Part shown: piece by piece, positions 1-11,634 of the stretch
Layout of the letters: each line of letters begins with the position of its first letter
Position numbering within the stretch: position 1 is the first letter of the stretch
Assembly: GCA_012184525.1 (NCBI GenBank)
Contig: WOFQ01000100.1
Location: 1-54,920, forward strand
DNA length: 54,920 bases
Direction: 5' to 3'
Source: Xenoacremonium recifei
Taxonomy: Eukaryota; Ascomycota; Sordariomycetes; Hypocreales; Nectriaceae
Translations under genes and position numbers: made by a program
The notes under the pieces: model-generated
What the model saw: only the letters and a program-made list of their open reading frames with translations
What the model was told of the DNA's origin: nothing
Database searches by the model: none

Positions 1-413
1 GGGAAGATGTCTGTGTCTCTGGGACTACGGTAAATATTCAGGAAAGTGAGTCCTGCCACGCGAAGCCAGAGTATATCTCGTGATTAGAAGGGGGAGAGTT
101 AGTCGCCGTAGAGGTGCCCGCGTCTAGTGAGGTATGTCATCACTCTCGGCCGGGTTAAATTATCAGTCCAATAACTGACTGGTGAAAAAGTATCATAGGC
201 AGTGTGCGTTTTCGTGAGGCATCTATTATCTTTAATTGAGGTCCAGGGCTCTTGAATTATAATAATATCGAAGCTGCTGCGGTCAGCTAGAGCGAGCGCG
301 GTATTATAGGCCGCTGAGCCTTTGCCCATATTAGCTTGAAAGACTTTGATCTGTCTATGAGGGGGTGGTGGGCCTCTTTTTGGTTGTTTAAGAGGTTGCG
401 ATCCTCTACTCAT
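1..413 (-). pseudogene. Retrotransposon ORF2 N-terminus (endonuclease domain), truncated
   Basis: The ATG at 411-413 overlaps the end of ORF1. The reading contains a segment ending in the IIQEPW motif, typical of the apurinic-type endonuclease domain (exonuclease-endonuclease-phosphatase fold) of LINE ORF2 proteins. The frame stops with TAA at about 99 and has another TAA soon after. After the stops it continues with endonuclease-like sequence to the window edge. Both stops are one C-to-T change away from CAA. The reverse transcriptase would lie outside the window. Confidence 0.65.
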
Positions 414-1962
414 GAGTTGCCGGAACGGAGAGATGGCGGCGCTTCCTGGATGCAGCTTGGATATCTATCTCTGTTATTGGGGGTGGTTGAGAGGTGCTCG
501 TTACTGTTCCAGGAGCTGGGCAGGGCGAGGAGGGGACTGGTATTGGGGAGGAGTGTTCGGCAGGTTACGGGTGCTTCCTGCGGAATATTGCTGCATTGTT
601 CCTTCGAATGGCGTCCCTTTCAGCTCGTATAAGGCGGGTGAAGGCGCTGAATTTCTTAACTGGCCTTACTAGGCAGATAATATCAGTTGCGGGGTGTTTA
701 GCCAGGCAGTTCGAGTATTAAATTGGATAGTTGCAGGGGCCCTTATGCCTCTTCTGTCCGCAGAGTGCACATTTGGCCTCCCTTTCGCAGTTTCTGGTTA
801 TATAGTAGTCCCAGCAGGACTGGTATTACTTTGGCGGGTTAGTCTTGGTGATTAGTCTTGCTATCTTGCTTGTGCTGAATAATCAGAACAGCTTTCTTAG
901 GAGTTCCTTAAAGGAGACTATCAGGGTGGTAGTGGGAGTTGAGGGATTATTATGTCTGCTATATTGAATACTGACTGGTTTAATTCCTGTCTGGGCTTAG
1001 GTTTCCTCTGAGGTTAGCTCGAAGAGACTAAGCGGATTGCCTTGGAAGTCAGTTGTGATCCTGGGGATATCCTTGATGATAAAGTTAAACCATTTCTCTG
1101 CCTGTTCGACTCCGGCGACATCGAGGTCCGAGATCAATCTGTCTTCTGCATCAAGGATCTTCTTGCGGATAATATTATTAGCAGCTGTAAGGGCCCAGCC
1201 AGTTTTAGTTGGTGTTATTTTAGGGATGTCGGTGAGGGTTAGTCCTAAAAGGTTGATAGCTGAAGCATGGATTGCTATAGGGTCCTTGTCCCGGGAAGGG
1301 GATCCGGGGTGGAGGCGGAGGAAAATTCGCTTGTCCTCGTTGCGCTTAGCAACCCGGGCAAGGGGAAATTGCGTGCGGTTTGTTTGTTGTTGCCGTGTAT
1401 TAGCGTTAAGTGTGGCGTTGGGATCGAGGGCATCGCTATGAGGGAGATTTAGCTGGAGTTTATCTGTATAGGAGGGATTGGCCGAGTTTTTGGGGCGACG
1501 GGTTATTCCATTAAGGAGGGCTTTACCGATAATTATAAATTCCTTTGAGAGGGACTGGATATAGTGAAGGGCAGCGGCGTCTGAGAACTGTACTGCTGTA
1601 TTATCGAAAGCAGTGTAAAGGGCGCGGAGAGCGAGGGATCTCTGGTTATGTGCATGCTTGCTATTGGATATAATGCCGTCGGCCTCAGTTGAAGTCTGGA
1701 TGACTGGTCGAGTTATTCCCGTGATGAAGATGTCGCTGCTCGGCACGCTGTTTTCGCGGCCAGTCTTTGGGTTGTCTTGACGTGGTGCTTCCGGCAGCTC
1801 AGGGGTTCCTGAGTGCATCCTCGCCTGCGGCGGCGTCGTCACGGCATCCTCGCGGATGTCATGTTCAGCTCCAGCGAGCAGCCGAGCTCTGGCAAGTCTT
1901 GACAGATGCGTCGGTGTGTCGGGGCCTGTGTCGAAGGGGGCGGCGACTGGCACTGAGGCCAT
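406..1962 (-). pseudogene. Retrotransposon ORF1 (gag-like), five internal stops
   Basis: One frame stays in register for 519 codons from the ATG at 1962 to a TAG at 406-408. The first 321 codons are open. The rest is interrupted by five in-frame stops (four TAA, one TGA), the first at 997-999. A C-x2-C-x4-H-x3-C zinc knuckle is readable at about 735-775, as in retrotransposon nucleocapsid proteins. The lack of indels together with the CAA-to-TAA type stops points to point-mutational inactivation rather than slow decay. It would have bound template RNA. It is not expected to make a full protein now. Confidence 0.7.
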
Positions 1963-2318
1963 CGCGGGATGTTATGTTGCGTCTGTTAGTGATTTGGTGT
2001 ATTTAGCGCGAGTCCCTTAACAGTGGATGCCAAGGGATGTTGATGTAAGAGGGAAGTTGGACAGGCTCACGTGAGCCTCGGTGAAACAGGGACTGTAGGG
2101 TAGGCACACACTCAGTCAAGAATGAGAGCATGAGTGTTCAGTGCGGTGCAGTATAGCGTGCTTGAGAGCCATGCTATCGCGGGTTTCCGTCCTGGAAGAG
2201 AATGAGGGGAAACTTGAAGACTACTAGATGGTAAAACTTGGCCTAGGCCAATTATTTGTCACATCCACATAATCCAATGTGAAGCGGGCTAATATCTAAG
2301 CCGGGTTCAACGTTTAGA
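1963..2318. other. Intergenic, no gene recognised
   Basis: This stretch separates the retrotransposon start from the dehydrogenase 3' end. I see no ORF, RNA gene or clear repeat in it. It may hold the retrotransposon 5' untranslated region. Confidence 0.5.
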
Positions 2319-3582
2319 TTAATGTCTACTGCCAAAGTAATTCATAAGTGGAACGTTGTTGTTTAGCCGTTCTAGATTCGTTTCCAAAATTTCGATACTT
2401 CTATCCCAGGTTGTTGCTGTAAACCAACTGATATGTGGCGCGATGTAGACATTTCGTGCCTTCCATAGTGGATGGCCCCTTGGCAAAGGTTCAGGGTCGG
2501 TGACATCCAAAGCCGCCCCTCGGATTTGACCCTTCTCGAGAGCCGTGATGAGTGCCTCGGTGTCGATAAGTCGACCACGGGAAACGTTTGTTACGAACGT
2601 TTTCTTCTTACCCAGTATTCCAAATTGCTCAGACGAGATTAGCTTCTCGGTCTCTGTAGTAAGTGGTAGGCTGATGACTACAATATCGAGATCCTGCGCC
2701 AAGAAACTGTTAATGCTTTCCTTGGAACTACCGTAAAACCATTTAGAGGGAATCGACCCGTCAGGGTCTCCGGTGTTTTGAACGAGGTAATGGCGAAATA
2801 TATCATCTTTTCGAGCTTCTGGAGTGGAACGCTTGCTGCGAGTATAAGCGTAGATCTCCATTCCCATAGCCTTGGCTATCCGAGCACATTGACGCCCAAT
2901 AGAGCCATAACCAAGAACCCCCCTTTATGCTGTGAGTAAGAAAATTTCCTCCCCCTATTATTGAGAAGGTAACTCACATTCGACAGCCATGAGAATCTTG
3001 ACTGTAACTGGCGCAAGATGTATCCCAGGCCCCCTCCTCCATTTGTCTCTGATATTGGATCAGCTGACGCTGGCTCATGAGCCAGGTACCAATAACCCAC
3101 TCAGCTATCTGAGGCCTGGTTATACCTCCATGGTCAATACTCGCTGTTTCCAAAATATTTAGCCAATTAAGGACGCTGTATATGACTTACGAGTATGCCC
3201 CACTGGCGTTGCAGAAAGCAATGTCCTTATTTAGATATATGGGGTGGTCGTGCCATAGATCTGCCCCAGCGGACGCTATCTGAACAAACCTGACTTTTGT
3301 AAGGAGATGTGCTGGCGGCGCCAGCCAGTCAACAAAAATCATGGTTAGGTCTTTCCAATATTGTGCTGGAAGCTCCTCGAACTTCACCTCTTGCCCATCC
3401 TCCCGGACCGAAGCAGCCCAGTCTATCTTCAGGCCAGGGTATCTATCCTGAATCTTGCGGATCCATTTCGGATCTGGTTGTTTGGGAAAGAAAAGTAGTA
3501 GTTTATCGTTACTCAGTGTACATGTGTTTTCCGGTGAGCCCATCTTCTGTATTGTTGTCGAAACTCCAAGATGTACGATCAT
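2319..3582 (-). CDS. D-isomer-specific 2-hydroxyacid dehydrogenase family protein
   Basis: Proposed exons are 3191-3582, 2978-3139 and 2319-2922 (385 aa). The family reduces 2-oxoacids or oxidises D-2-hydroxyacids with NAD(P)H, usually in the cytosol. The nucleotide-binding loop reads GYGSIG at the start of exon 3. The catalytic Arg lies in NVSRGRL, the Glu in DPEPLP and the His in IAPHIS, so the active site looks intact. The IAEW segment before the cofactor fold is also family-typical. The splice acceptor of exon 2 (GAG) and of exon 3 (AAG) are weak; they were chosen because they alone keep the frame and conserved residues. Substrate is not predictable. No neighbour clearly shares a pathway with it, although a 2OG oxygenase-like gene follows divergently. 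Confidence 0.8.
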
Positions 3583-4398
3583 GAAGATGGCTTCTCCTTC
3601 ACCAGATTACCAGCTGGAATGATATCGCGATTGACGCCGGCTAAAAATTGAAGTGGAATAGGAAAAATGTTACTCTCTTTACCACTATTATAGATGTGCT
3701 CAAGAACTACACTCTACGTCGCAATTTGCCATGTCGCATCTACAGTTTCGTCGGCTGAGCCGAAGATCGACCAGTCCCAAGCGTGGCAAAATTTGCCTAA
3801 ATTGACTAGCGCAGCGATTCGATAACCTGGCAACCTGGATGGCCATGCTAATGTAGCTAATGCGTAGCCACACAAGACGCCTTGTGAGTTGCTGCCGTAG
3901 CGGGGAAGAGTGAGTTAAGGGTTTAACTTCACCTGTTTGGGTATGAGGTCACGCCCTCACATCGAAGTTCGGGTGTGCCGACAGCGATAACCTGTCATTC
4001 CGAGACCAGTCCTAAGGTACAGTATGTCTCGTGATGAGCCCTGCATTTCGTCACACATGGCGACTGTGGGTTTCTTGCCTTAATCCGCTTAGGAGCTAAA
4101 TGGTGGCTGCCCAACATTTCGTATGCGGGAGTTGCTATGGTTGGCCACACAGGTTTTCTTAGAGTTACTCAATCTTGCCTACATTAGCGGCGACCTCCAT
4201 CAGGTCACTTATTTAAACCGTCCCTTGAACAAGCCTGGTATATTGAACTCCCATGCTTCAAGAAAGATAAACCAAGTTTTTGTAAATCACCTTCCCCGCA
4301 TCGCCGGAATCAAGGAGCCTAAACGCTTGCTACGTCTCATACTCGCAAGCTTCCTCTCTGCGGAAGCTCGGTCTGCCAACGACTGCCCACCACGCATA
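3583..4398. other. Intergenic divergent region
   Basis: This is the region between the divergent starts of the dehydrogenase and the 2OG oxygenase-like gene. An open frame extends upstream of the chosen ATG at 4399 (from 4123) but has no recognisable protein content. Nothing else was seen. Confidence 0.45.
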
Positions 4399-5599
4399 AT
4401 GTCGGCTGCTATAGTGCAAACCCCCGTCGTGGACTTCCCCATAACGCCGAAATCTACAACGTATGCAATGACCAAAGCTGCTTTGTCTAGCGGTGCTGCA
4501 GAGGTGTTCGACGCGTCCAAGCATCTTGCATACTCTCCACCTTCGCGCGTTCTCACCATGAAAGACCTTGCCCTGGATGATTCGCCCTTGTCTTCATTTG
4601 CATCCACTGAACCATTTCCCCTGCTCTCATACGAGGCCGTGCTCGCTCATCGTCGCGAGCTGTTCAACCCCAAGGTAGTTGACAATTGCTACCACCAGAC
4701 TCTGCCTGGGGCGGGCATGCTCCGGGGCATGACCCAGAGATACATGCCATTCATCCAGTCCTTCTGGTACTCCCCCGAAGTTCTCAAGATTGTAAGCGAC
4801 ATTGCGGGGGTGGATCTCGTGCCGGCGATGAACTATGAGGTCTGCCACACCAATATCCAATTAGGACCGGATGGCCGCGACGGGGTGAAAGCAATACCAG
4901 TGGTACCGCCACCGGCGGTGATGGAAGTCTCGAGTGTAGGGGATGTTCAGCATGGCTCATCCGACGGAGCTGCCAATGACAACAATGCCATTGTCAAGTG
5001 GCATAAGGACTCTCACCCTTTCGTCTGCGTCGTGATGCTTTCTGATGCGCGCAGCATGGAGGGAGGCGAGACGGTGCTGATGGGCGGAGATGGAAAGACC
5101 CTGAGCGTCAAGGCTCCCCAAATGGTACAGTTCCCAGATCTTTTAGACCTCCCCATTGCTGGATATCAAGCTGACTGAGCCCTCTGTCACCAAATTGTAG
5201 GGAAGTGCGGTTATCCTCCAAGGGCGTTATATCTCCCATGTTGCCCTCCCTGCTACGAACATGCCGGAGCGAATAACTATCGTGACCTCGTTTCGTCCTA
5301 GAGATCCCGTTTTAGTAGATGAGACAACGCACATGAACATCCGATACGTGTCAAATCTGCACGAGCTCTACTACCAATGGAGCACTTATCGCCTAGATAA
5401 CCTGGCCCATCGAGCAACTGCCATGGCAAATTCGTTTAGAGAAAAATATAAAGAGAACTGCAAGAACTCAGACGAAGAGGAAAAGCAGGGGTTGTGCCGT
5501 ATAGAGACCGTCAACTATGAGGAGATGAAGAACTGGGTAGAGGAACAGATAAAATTCCTTCAGTCTACGATCTACGAGATGCGCCCACTGCACACGTAG
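4399..5599 (+). CDS. 2OG-Fe(II) dioxygenase-like protein
   Basis: Two exons, 4399-5124 and 5201-5599, joined in phase 0 across a 76-nt GTACAG..GTAG intron give 374 aa. I recognise no named homologue. The second third has WHKDSHPF, giving an H-x-D iron-binding pair. After the intron comes a further His in the ISH segment and an Arg in the ERITIVTSFRP segment. That is the HxD...H...R layout of 2-oxoglutarate-dependent oxygenases. It should therefore hydroxylate or otherwise oxidise an unknown substrate using 2OG and O2, probably in the cytosol because no signal peptide is seen. The C-terminus is charged and helical. The ATG at 4399 was preferred over the upstream extension because the protein-like composition starts there. 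Confidence 0.7.
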
Positions 5600-6631
5600 C
5601 AAAGACATGTATTTAGGGTTGCCAAGTGTTCCATAGATTTAGCAACATACCCTTAAGTTTTTATGGATGAATAAGCATGAAGTCAGGAAGTTAAAGCTCC
5701 CGCTGTACCCGTGTTGTTGGATCGGAAACAGTTGTGGCATTTTACCATCACAATTGGCGGTCGGTAGGAGATTGAACCGCGCGATTATTCCAGACCTGAG
5801 TGTGAACCCTTTCACCCGCACGCTCGCCAAAGGCACGGGTGCTGGATCGCGGGGCGGAGTCAGTGGTATTTGGACTCAAACTGACAGATCAAGACGTGAA
5901 CTTTCTCGCAGTGTTATCAGTTTCATACCGAGCGTGATACGTATTAATTGGTTGGCTTTGAGACAGCATTCACCTCGAGACCTATCAAAAACGCCACCTA
6001 ACTCACTGCCGTGTCGGTCCTTCCGACAGCACCAAACAAGCGAGAATGCAGTCTACATAGCTGTGCAATACCAGATGATGTTTCAAACTGGCACATGCCG
6101 TAGCAAGCTCCAAATTCTGGGCATCAATACCTCGCCTTATCTGGAGCCTTTCTCTTATCCAGGGAAGATAAGCCTTTTTTGTCCATTATAGGCGGGCCAG
6201 CATAGCTTCCTTCCTATTAAATGCTAGCGATATTGAGCTTATCGATTTAGAGCCTCTCCTTACAGCGACGCAGCTACGGCGGGGCCCCATGGAGTGAATG
6301 GGAGTGGCCCATTAGCGAGCAGGCAAGCCCGAAGAGCATGGGAGGAACGAACAGGGCGAGTTAGCGGCAATCAGTGGCGACATTACTATCTCCGACATTC
6401 GTTAAGTACAGAGTAAGAAGAATATAAAGATCAACTCAATTTCTTTTTCGCCCCTGCAAGTATTGTCGCTAAACCCATCGTGCCAGTAGGCGTCCGTCTC
6501 GCAAAATTCGCTCGAAAGATTTATTGGGTTCGTGTCAGACAGGAAAACTCGAAGACACCTTAGAAAAAGCGCAAAAAATACCCATGGAATGAACGCCATC
6601 AACCCTCTTGTTCATTTTAGCCAAAGCCAAC
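5600..6631. other. Intergenic, no gene recognised
   Basis: A 174-codon open frame exists at 5667-6191 but it has no recognisable domain and an arbitrary-looking composition. The last 250 bases are presumably the permease promoter. No motif could be assigned. Confidence 0.45.
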
Positions 6632-8387
6632 ATGCCCGAGCAAAAAGGGTGGGAAAAGACGCCGAATGCCGCCAAACAGCGCACATCGACAGCCGGAATT
6701 GATTATGAGGAAGGAGAAGGAGAGGTGGCGGGCAATGTCGACCACCTAAAGCGGCACCTGGGCAACCGCCAGATCCAGCTAATCGCCGTTGGCGGTGCGA
6801 TTGGCACCGCTCTATTCGTGAGCATTAGTAGCGGGCTCATGGCGGGTGGCCCTGGCAGTCTCTTCATTGCGTACACGTTATACGCATGCATCTTGGCTTT
6901 AGTCAATAGCTCAGTGGCTGAGATGACTATATATATGCCCATCTCGGGGTCCTTCATTCGCTTCGCTGGTAAATGGGTTGACGAGGCCTTTGGATTCATG
7001 GCTGGCTGGAATTTCTTCCTTTACGAAGCTGCTATGATCCCATACGAGATTTCAGCCATTAACCTCGTTATAACCTTTTGGCGTGATGATTTCCCAGTGT
7101 GGGCTGTCTCACTGGTTTGCATCGCGTTATACGCCCTCATTAACATCTTTGCTGTGAAGTGGTACGGCGAGGCCGAGTTTTGGCTATCAATAGGCAAGTT
7201 TTTCTTGATCTTGCTCGTGTTCTCCTTCACCTTTGTCACCATGGTTGGCGGCAACCCACAACATGATGCATATGGCTTTCGTTACTGGCATAAACCGTGA
7301 GTAGCTCTTCTCTCCCTCTCTGTACCCCTTGTGCGTCGCTACACAACATAGTAGCAACTGAGCTAACAACCATAGGGGGTCATTCGCAGAATACATCACC
7401 ACAGGCACCCTCGGCCGTTTCGAAGGATTCCTAGGTGCTCTCTGGTCTGCCGCCTTCACCATCGTTGGGCCTGAATACATAGCCATGGTCGCCGGCGAGG
7501 CTAAGCGGCCGCGGATCTACCTCAAGCAGGCTTTCAAGACGGTATACTGGAGGTTCGGCTTCTTCTTCATTGGTGGCGCCCTATGTGTGGGCATTATTCT
7601 GCCATATAACAACCCCATCCTAACCGAAAATGCCGGCGGCGTCACAGCAAGCGCATCCCCATATGTCATCGCCATGCAACAGATGGGCATCAGCTTCCTG
7701 CCGGATCTTGTCAACGCGCTGATGATAACAAGCATTTTCTCGGCTGGCAATGCATATACGTATTGCTCAATGCGCTCATTGTACGGCCTTGCCCTTGAAG
7801 GTCAAGCTCCAGCAGTCTTCAAGAAGTGCACACGGAATGGTATCCCTTGGGTCTGTTTTCTACTTGTCATGATTTTTCCGTTGTTATCCTTACTGGAAAT
7901 GAGCAATAGCAGTGCCCAGGTTGTCACTTGGCTTGGCCTGCTCACACAAGCGGCACAGATGATCAACTATATAGTCATGTGCGTCACGTACGTGTTCTTC
8001 TACCGCGCATTAAAGGCCCAAGGTATCGATCGCAACACTCTGCCCTACAAAGGCTGGGGTCAGCCATACAGCGCTGTTATTGGCGGTATATTCGTCACAG
8101 TCATTGTGGGTTGTTATGGTTATACCGTGTTTCTCCCAGGGTACTGGGATGTCGGCACCTTTTTCTCCTACTACACTATGATCTTCGTGGCCGTCGTCAC
8201 CTATACCTTCTGGAAGGTGTTGAAGCGGACAAAGGTCGTGAAAATGACGGAAGCGGATCTGATATGGGATAAGCCGGTCATCGACGCCTATGAGGAAATC
8301 TTTTCTGAACCTCCCGAGAGTTTCTGGAACGAACTACTACGCTTGATGAGGTTGAAGAAGAGTAGATTGCCCCCGGCCGTGATCTGA
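6632..8387 (+). CDS. Amino-acid permease (AAT/APC family)
   Basis: Exons 6632-7296 and 7376-8387, joined over a 79-nt intron, give 558 aa. The protein starts with about 50 hydrophilic residues, then the family signature region around GGAIGTALFVSISSGL in the first membrane segment. About twelve hydrophobic segments follow, with a charged cytosolic C-tail. This is the topology of fungal plasma-membrane amino-acid/H+ symporters of the DIP5/GAP1 type. Acidic amino acids are one possible substrate class, but specificity cannot be read safely. The ATG at 6632 is the first ATG of the frame; the frame is open further upstream only through a TTG. It sits between the 2OG oxygenase-like gene and a gene-poor region, with no evident operonic or cluster partner. 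Confidence 0.88.
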
Positions 8388-11300
8388 GTTTGCTGCATTA
8401 TCAGATGTCTCTGCTTGCTGCTGGGACAGGACTAATCAAGCCTTTTCCAGTGCAATGGTGTCCTACTCAATATAAGTAGCTTTCGCAGTGCCAATGCTAT
8501 CGCTTATATATTTTCAATGCAATGACTGAATGTAGTCTTATTTCTTCTAATGAGCCATGAGACGATAACATTGAAACGACTGGGTTTGTTCGAAACCGGA
8601 CATCGGACTCTGATACCAAGGCCTCATCAAGGCACGTTTCATTGGAGTACTCTTGACGTCGCCACCTTGTAATACTTCTACGAATAGCTTCCGTCAAGCA
8701 CCCTCCTTTGGTGCTGATCTTCGTGATTCGGAGCACATTAAAACCTATTTGCTTGGAGAGGATCCATATGATACATTACTCTCGCAATCGATGAGCTACA
8801 GAAATAATTTTCGGAATCTTCGTAACTAACCCGAGTGAGCTCCATATAGGTCATGAGACGTTACTATCAGGCCTAAGACGTCGCCACTTCTTTCTAAAGT
8901 AGATCCCCCAATTCTGATTTGGAATTAGTGCTCCGGAAGTGTAAAGGACGGGCTGCGCCGCTGATAAAGCCAATTCGAAAGTAATGGTTTCAATGATCCT
9001 ATCACAAATTTCACTACGTATCAGTATGCCCCATGGTGTCAAGTAAGCTACATAGAAGGATCGTTTATCATGCTCCACAACGGTATCTTGAAATACTGAG
9101 GATATATTAGTTATCTAGTCCCTTTGGTTATCCGGGCCCTCAGTTATATCTGCAAAGTCCTTGCAATGCGCCGGATTTAGAGCTGTGATAGTTGCCTGTT
9201 TAAAATGGTCTATTAAAAGTGAATCAAGTTCTTTCTATAAGTAACTCTAGGGAGTCAGTGAAGCCGGCCTTTTTTATGTCTTAAAGTGGGTTGACCTATG
9301 GAGACGGTAGCTAGGCTTTTACAACTTATGTAGCCTGCGTGTGTGTTGTCTCCATGAGGAGCATTCTGTATAATAACTGAGTCCTTGCCATTAAAGTCTT
9401 CAGGGCGTAAGTAACTATAATTTGTTGTTTGCGGGAATAATAAATCAGTATAAGGCTTGCATTCGAATCCGAGGCCTCGTTTTAATATGAACCGATCAGG
9501 GTATCTAGGTGGCCTGATAAAATTGTTCTCATATATCCACTGTACTAAAAGCACTATACTTACTATATATGTTATGGAGACAAAGTGATTGATTGTTCCA
9601 TGGAACGTATGGGATTGATCAAATATTTCTAGGGAAGACACTTCAGTGGCGCGATTGAGTATTCGCGAAATGCCTAATATAGTGGCAATATATTTACAGC
9701 TTTGATTTGAATTTGATAACTGAACATGCCCAGATAACTCTCAATACGTGTCACGCGTCATGAAATAGCACCTTTTATCAACCAAAGTTTCACACTCACT
9801 CTTCCAGATTAAAAATTGCTCCAAATTGTTTCAAAATTCTCTCTTATATATCTGAATGAACTCCAGGCAACTCTCTCTTTAATCGCTCCATTCTTAGAAA
9901 CAACTCCTTGTGGCTGCTTGCACCCGCTTGGATGCATGTGACTCTGCGAAGGGCGTATACTGCGTCCTCAATAGACAAATGAACAGCAAATGCTTCACAT
10001 GAGAGGTCTGCACCTGCACTAAAATGGTTCCATTAAATTATATCGTCAGCGATCGCCGTGAGAGGTCTGGATTGACTCAGAGGTGGAAGTCGGGGCATAA
10101 AACGTGGGAGTTCAAGCGGCACAGCTCCAATATCAACCTTAATTATTCTATCTTCGCCTCCAAGATCCTTTCAGAATGGCAAAGGAAAGCCCCCATCCCG
10201 TACACGCCCCAAAGACCATGACGCTATCCTAGCATTCGCACTTCGACTGCTTTATAACACGAACGTCAATCCTCAGCGCCCACCGAACTTCGCATCTCAA
10301 AGCAAAGGCCTTATAATTAGACGCAGTGTTTCGCGATTGTCCCATACCCAGGAGGTACGGTAGGGAAGCTGATGTCCTCTTACCCCCTAAACGATCCTTC
10401 CCGACGGCTTACACATATTTCAGTTATATCTCCTATTCGAAGAATTTCAACCTCATATCTAGAGCCAACCACCGTGCTCGCGAACTCGAATCTAAAAACA
10501 ATAAAGGGTTCCCTACAAGAGATCTGAGATTAAAGGAATCCAGGAGTGCTACTGACCTTGCTACGATTGAGGTTAGGCTAAGGAGGTATCTTCTTAAATC
10601 TTCCCTAAAGATGATTTGAAATGAGAAACTACATCCTGTGAGCATTTCCAATGCATGATCTATGTCGAGAATGAGTACTCCGCTCAAAGTGAATCCCATC
10701 GCGTTAGCTGCTAACGGTATAGAGTCAGCAACCGTTACAATATTGTCTATTGATAAATAGGCTCCTTTAATATTGCATAAGTAAGAAGACTTGAGCTTCT
10801 ACTTCGATACCTAGTCTAGCATGGGAGAATATTATTCTTGTTGAGGTACTTACACGTTTTCGGGTGCTCATAAGCGACATCATAATGCTGAGGAATTTCA
10901 GAGTAAGGGATAACTATCTGTACCAAAAAGTATCAAGAAGCTATGAACAGTCTCAACTGTCAACTATCCTACACTAGCATTCGAAGAAACTATCAGGCGG
11001 TCATATACAACGCAGTGGCTCTCCTCGCATCAACGCGAGACTAGCCTGCCGAAGAACAGCAATCCCAAGCCCGGATGGGAAGTTTGAAACGGAGAATCCA
11101 ATAAAGAAGCTTTTGAGCTATTTTCTACATTTACCATTTAATTTTTATTTTTGACAACTGGACAGAGAAGATAGTGTTAATTCAATCTGAGCTCTGATGA
11201 AGAGGGACCGGCCCTGTTTCTCAAGCCAGATAAGAAGTTCTCCACAGCTTGGAAATGAATCGTGCCGGTGCACGCTTGTCCCATTTGAAGACTCCACCCC

Positions 11301-11634
11301 AAAGATTCCACAGTCTGCCATACGCTAACCAGTTTATCATAGAGAAGACGGATATTTTCCCGCTATCTCCGTTTAATGATAATAAGTTATGTCTAGATAG
11401 CGCCGGATGCCCAGTTCCGAGTTGATAACAAGTACTGTCCCGCGGGACTAGTCCGGAATGTTTGCTGGTGCTTTTCTGACCCGAACAGTCCGTGTAGAAT
11501 GCAAAGTACTCCGATGACTTTGACTTGATCGTACCACTCCCATGTCGCACTCGACCTTGTGCACTGAGCTCCCGGAAAGTCCTGGGTCCAGCGATGAACA
11601 AGATCCGGGTCAAGGAATCATTGGCGCGAAAGCA
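8388..11634. other. Gene-poor 3.2-kb stretch
   Basis: Only short, overlapping open frames on both strands occur here. A possible monooxygenase relic at 9255-9760 is listed separately. The rest shows no conserved motif, RNA gene or long repeat. The interval is moderately AT-rich, consistent with decayed sequence. The last few hundred bases should contain the promoter of the Zn2Cys6 regulator. Confidence 0.5.
9255..9760 (-). pseudogene. Possible flavin-containing monooxygenase relic
   Basis: Three short stretches in two frames resemble, in the right order, the N-terminal half of class B flavin monooxygenases. They are an ESYLGMF-type segment, an FxGTINH segment, and a PEDFNGKDSVII segment. The last would precede a second dinucleotide-binding loop whose glycines are absent. 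There is no proper start codon, the frame changes and stops intervene. If real, this is a dead gene fragment. The match is by eye only and weak; random resemblance is possible. Confidence 0.25.

Larger units (their letters stand above)
1..1962 (-). mobile_element. Degenerate Tad1/LINE-type non-LTR retrotransposon, 5' part
   Basis: Reading leftward from 1962 there is a gag-like first ORF followed by an endonuclease-type second ORF. The two overlap by a few bases at 406-413, where the second ATG sits just before the stop of the first. This is the usual organisation of fungal Tad1-like LINEs. The element runs off the left edge, so reverse transcriptase is not seen. Both frames are broken by stop codons, six of the seven being TAA, the type RIP makes from CAA. 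The class assignment rests on the ORF order, a zinc knuckle and an exonuclease/endonuclease-like motif. I did not see target-site duplications. Confidence 0.75.

Noticed and set aside
5667..6191. 174-codon open frame starting with ATG
   Set aside because: No recognisable motif, composition unlike the neighbouring proteins, and no splice partners found.
10326..10699. Overlapping open frames of about 90 codons on both strands
   Set aside because: They mirror each other and have no conserved features; likely chance openness.
11221..11613. 130-codon minus-strand frame next to the regulator
   Set aside because: It starts with TTG rather than ATG and shows no domain; probably promoter sequence.
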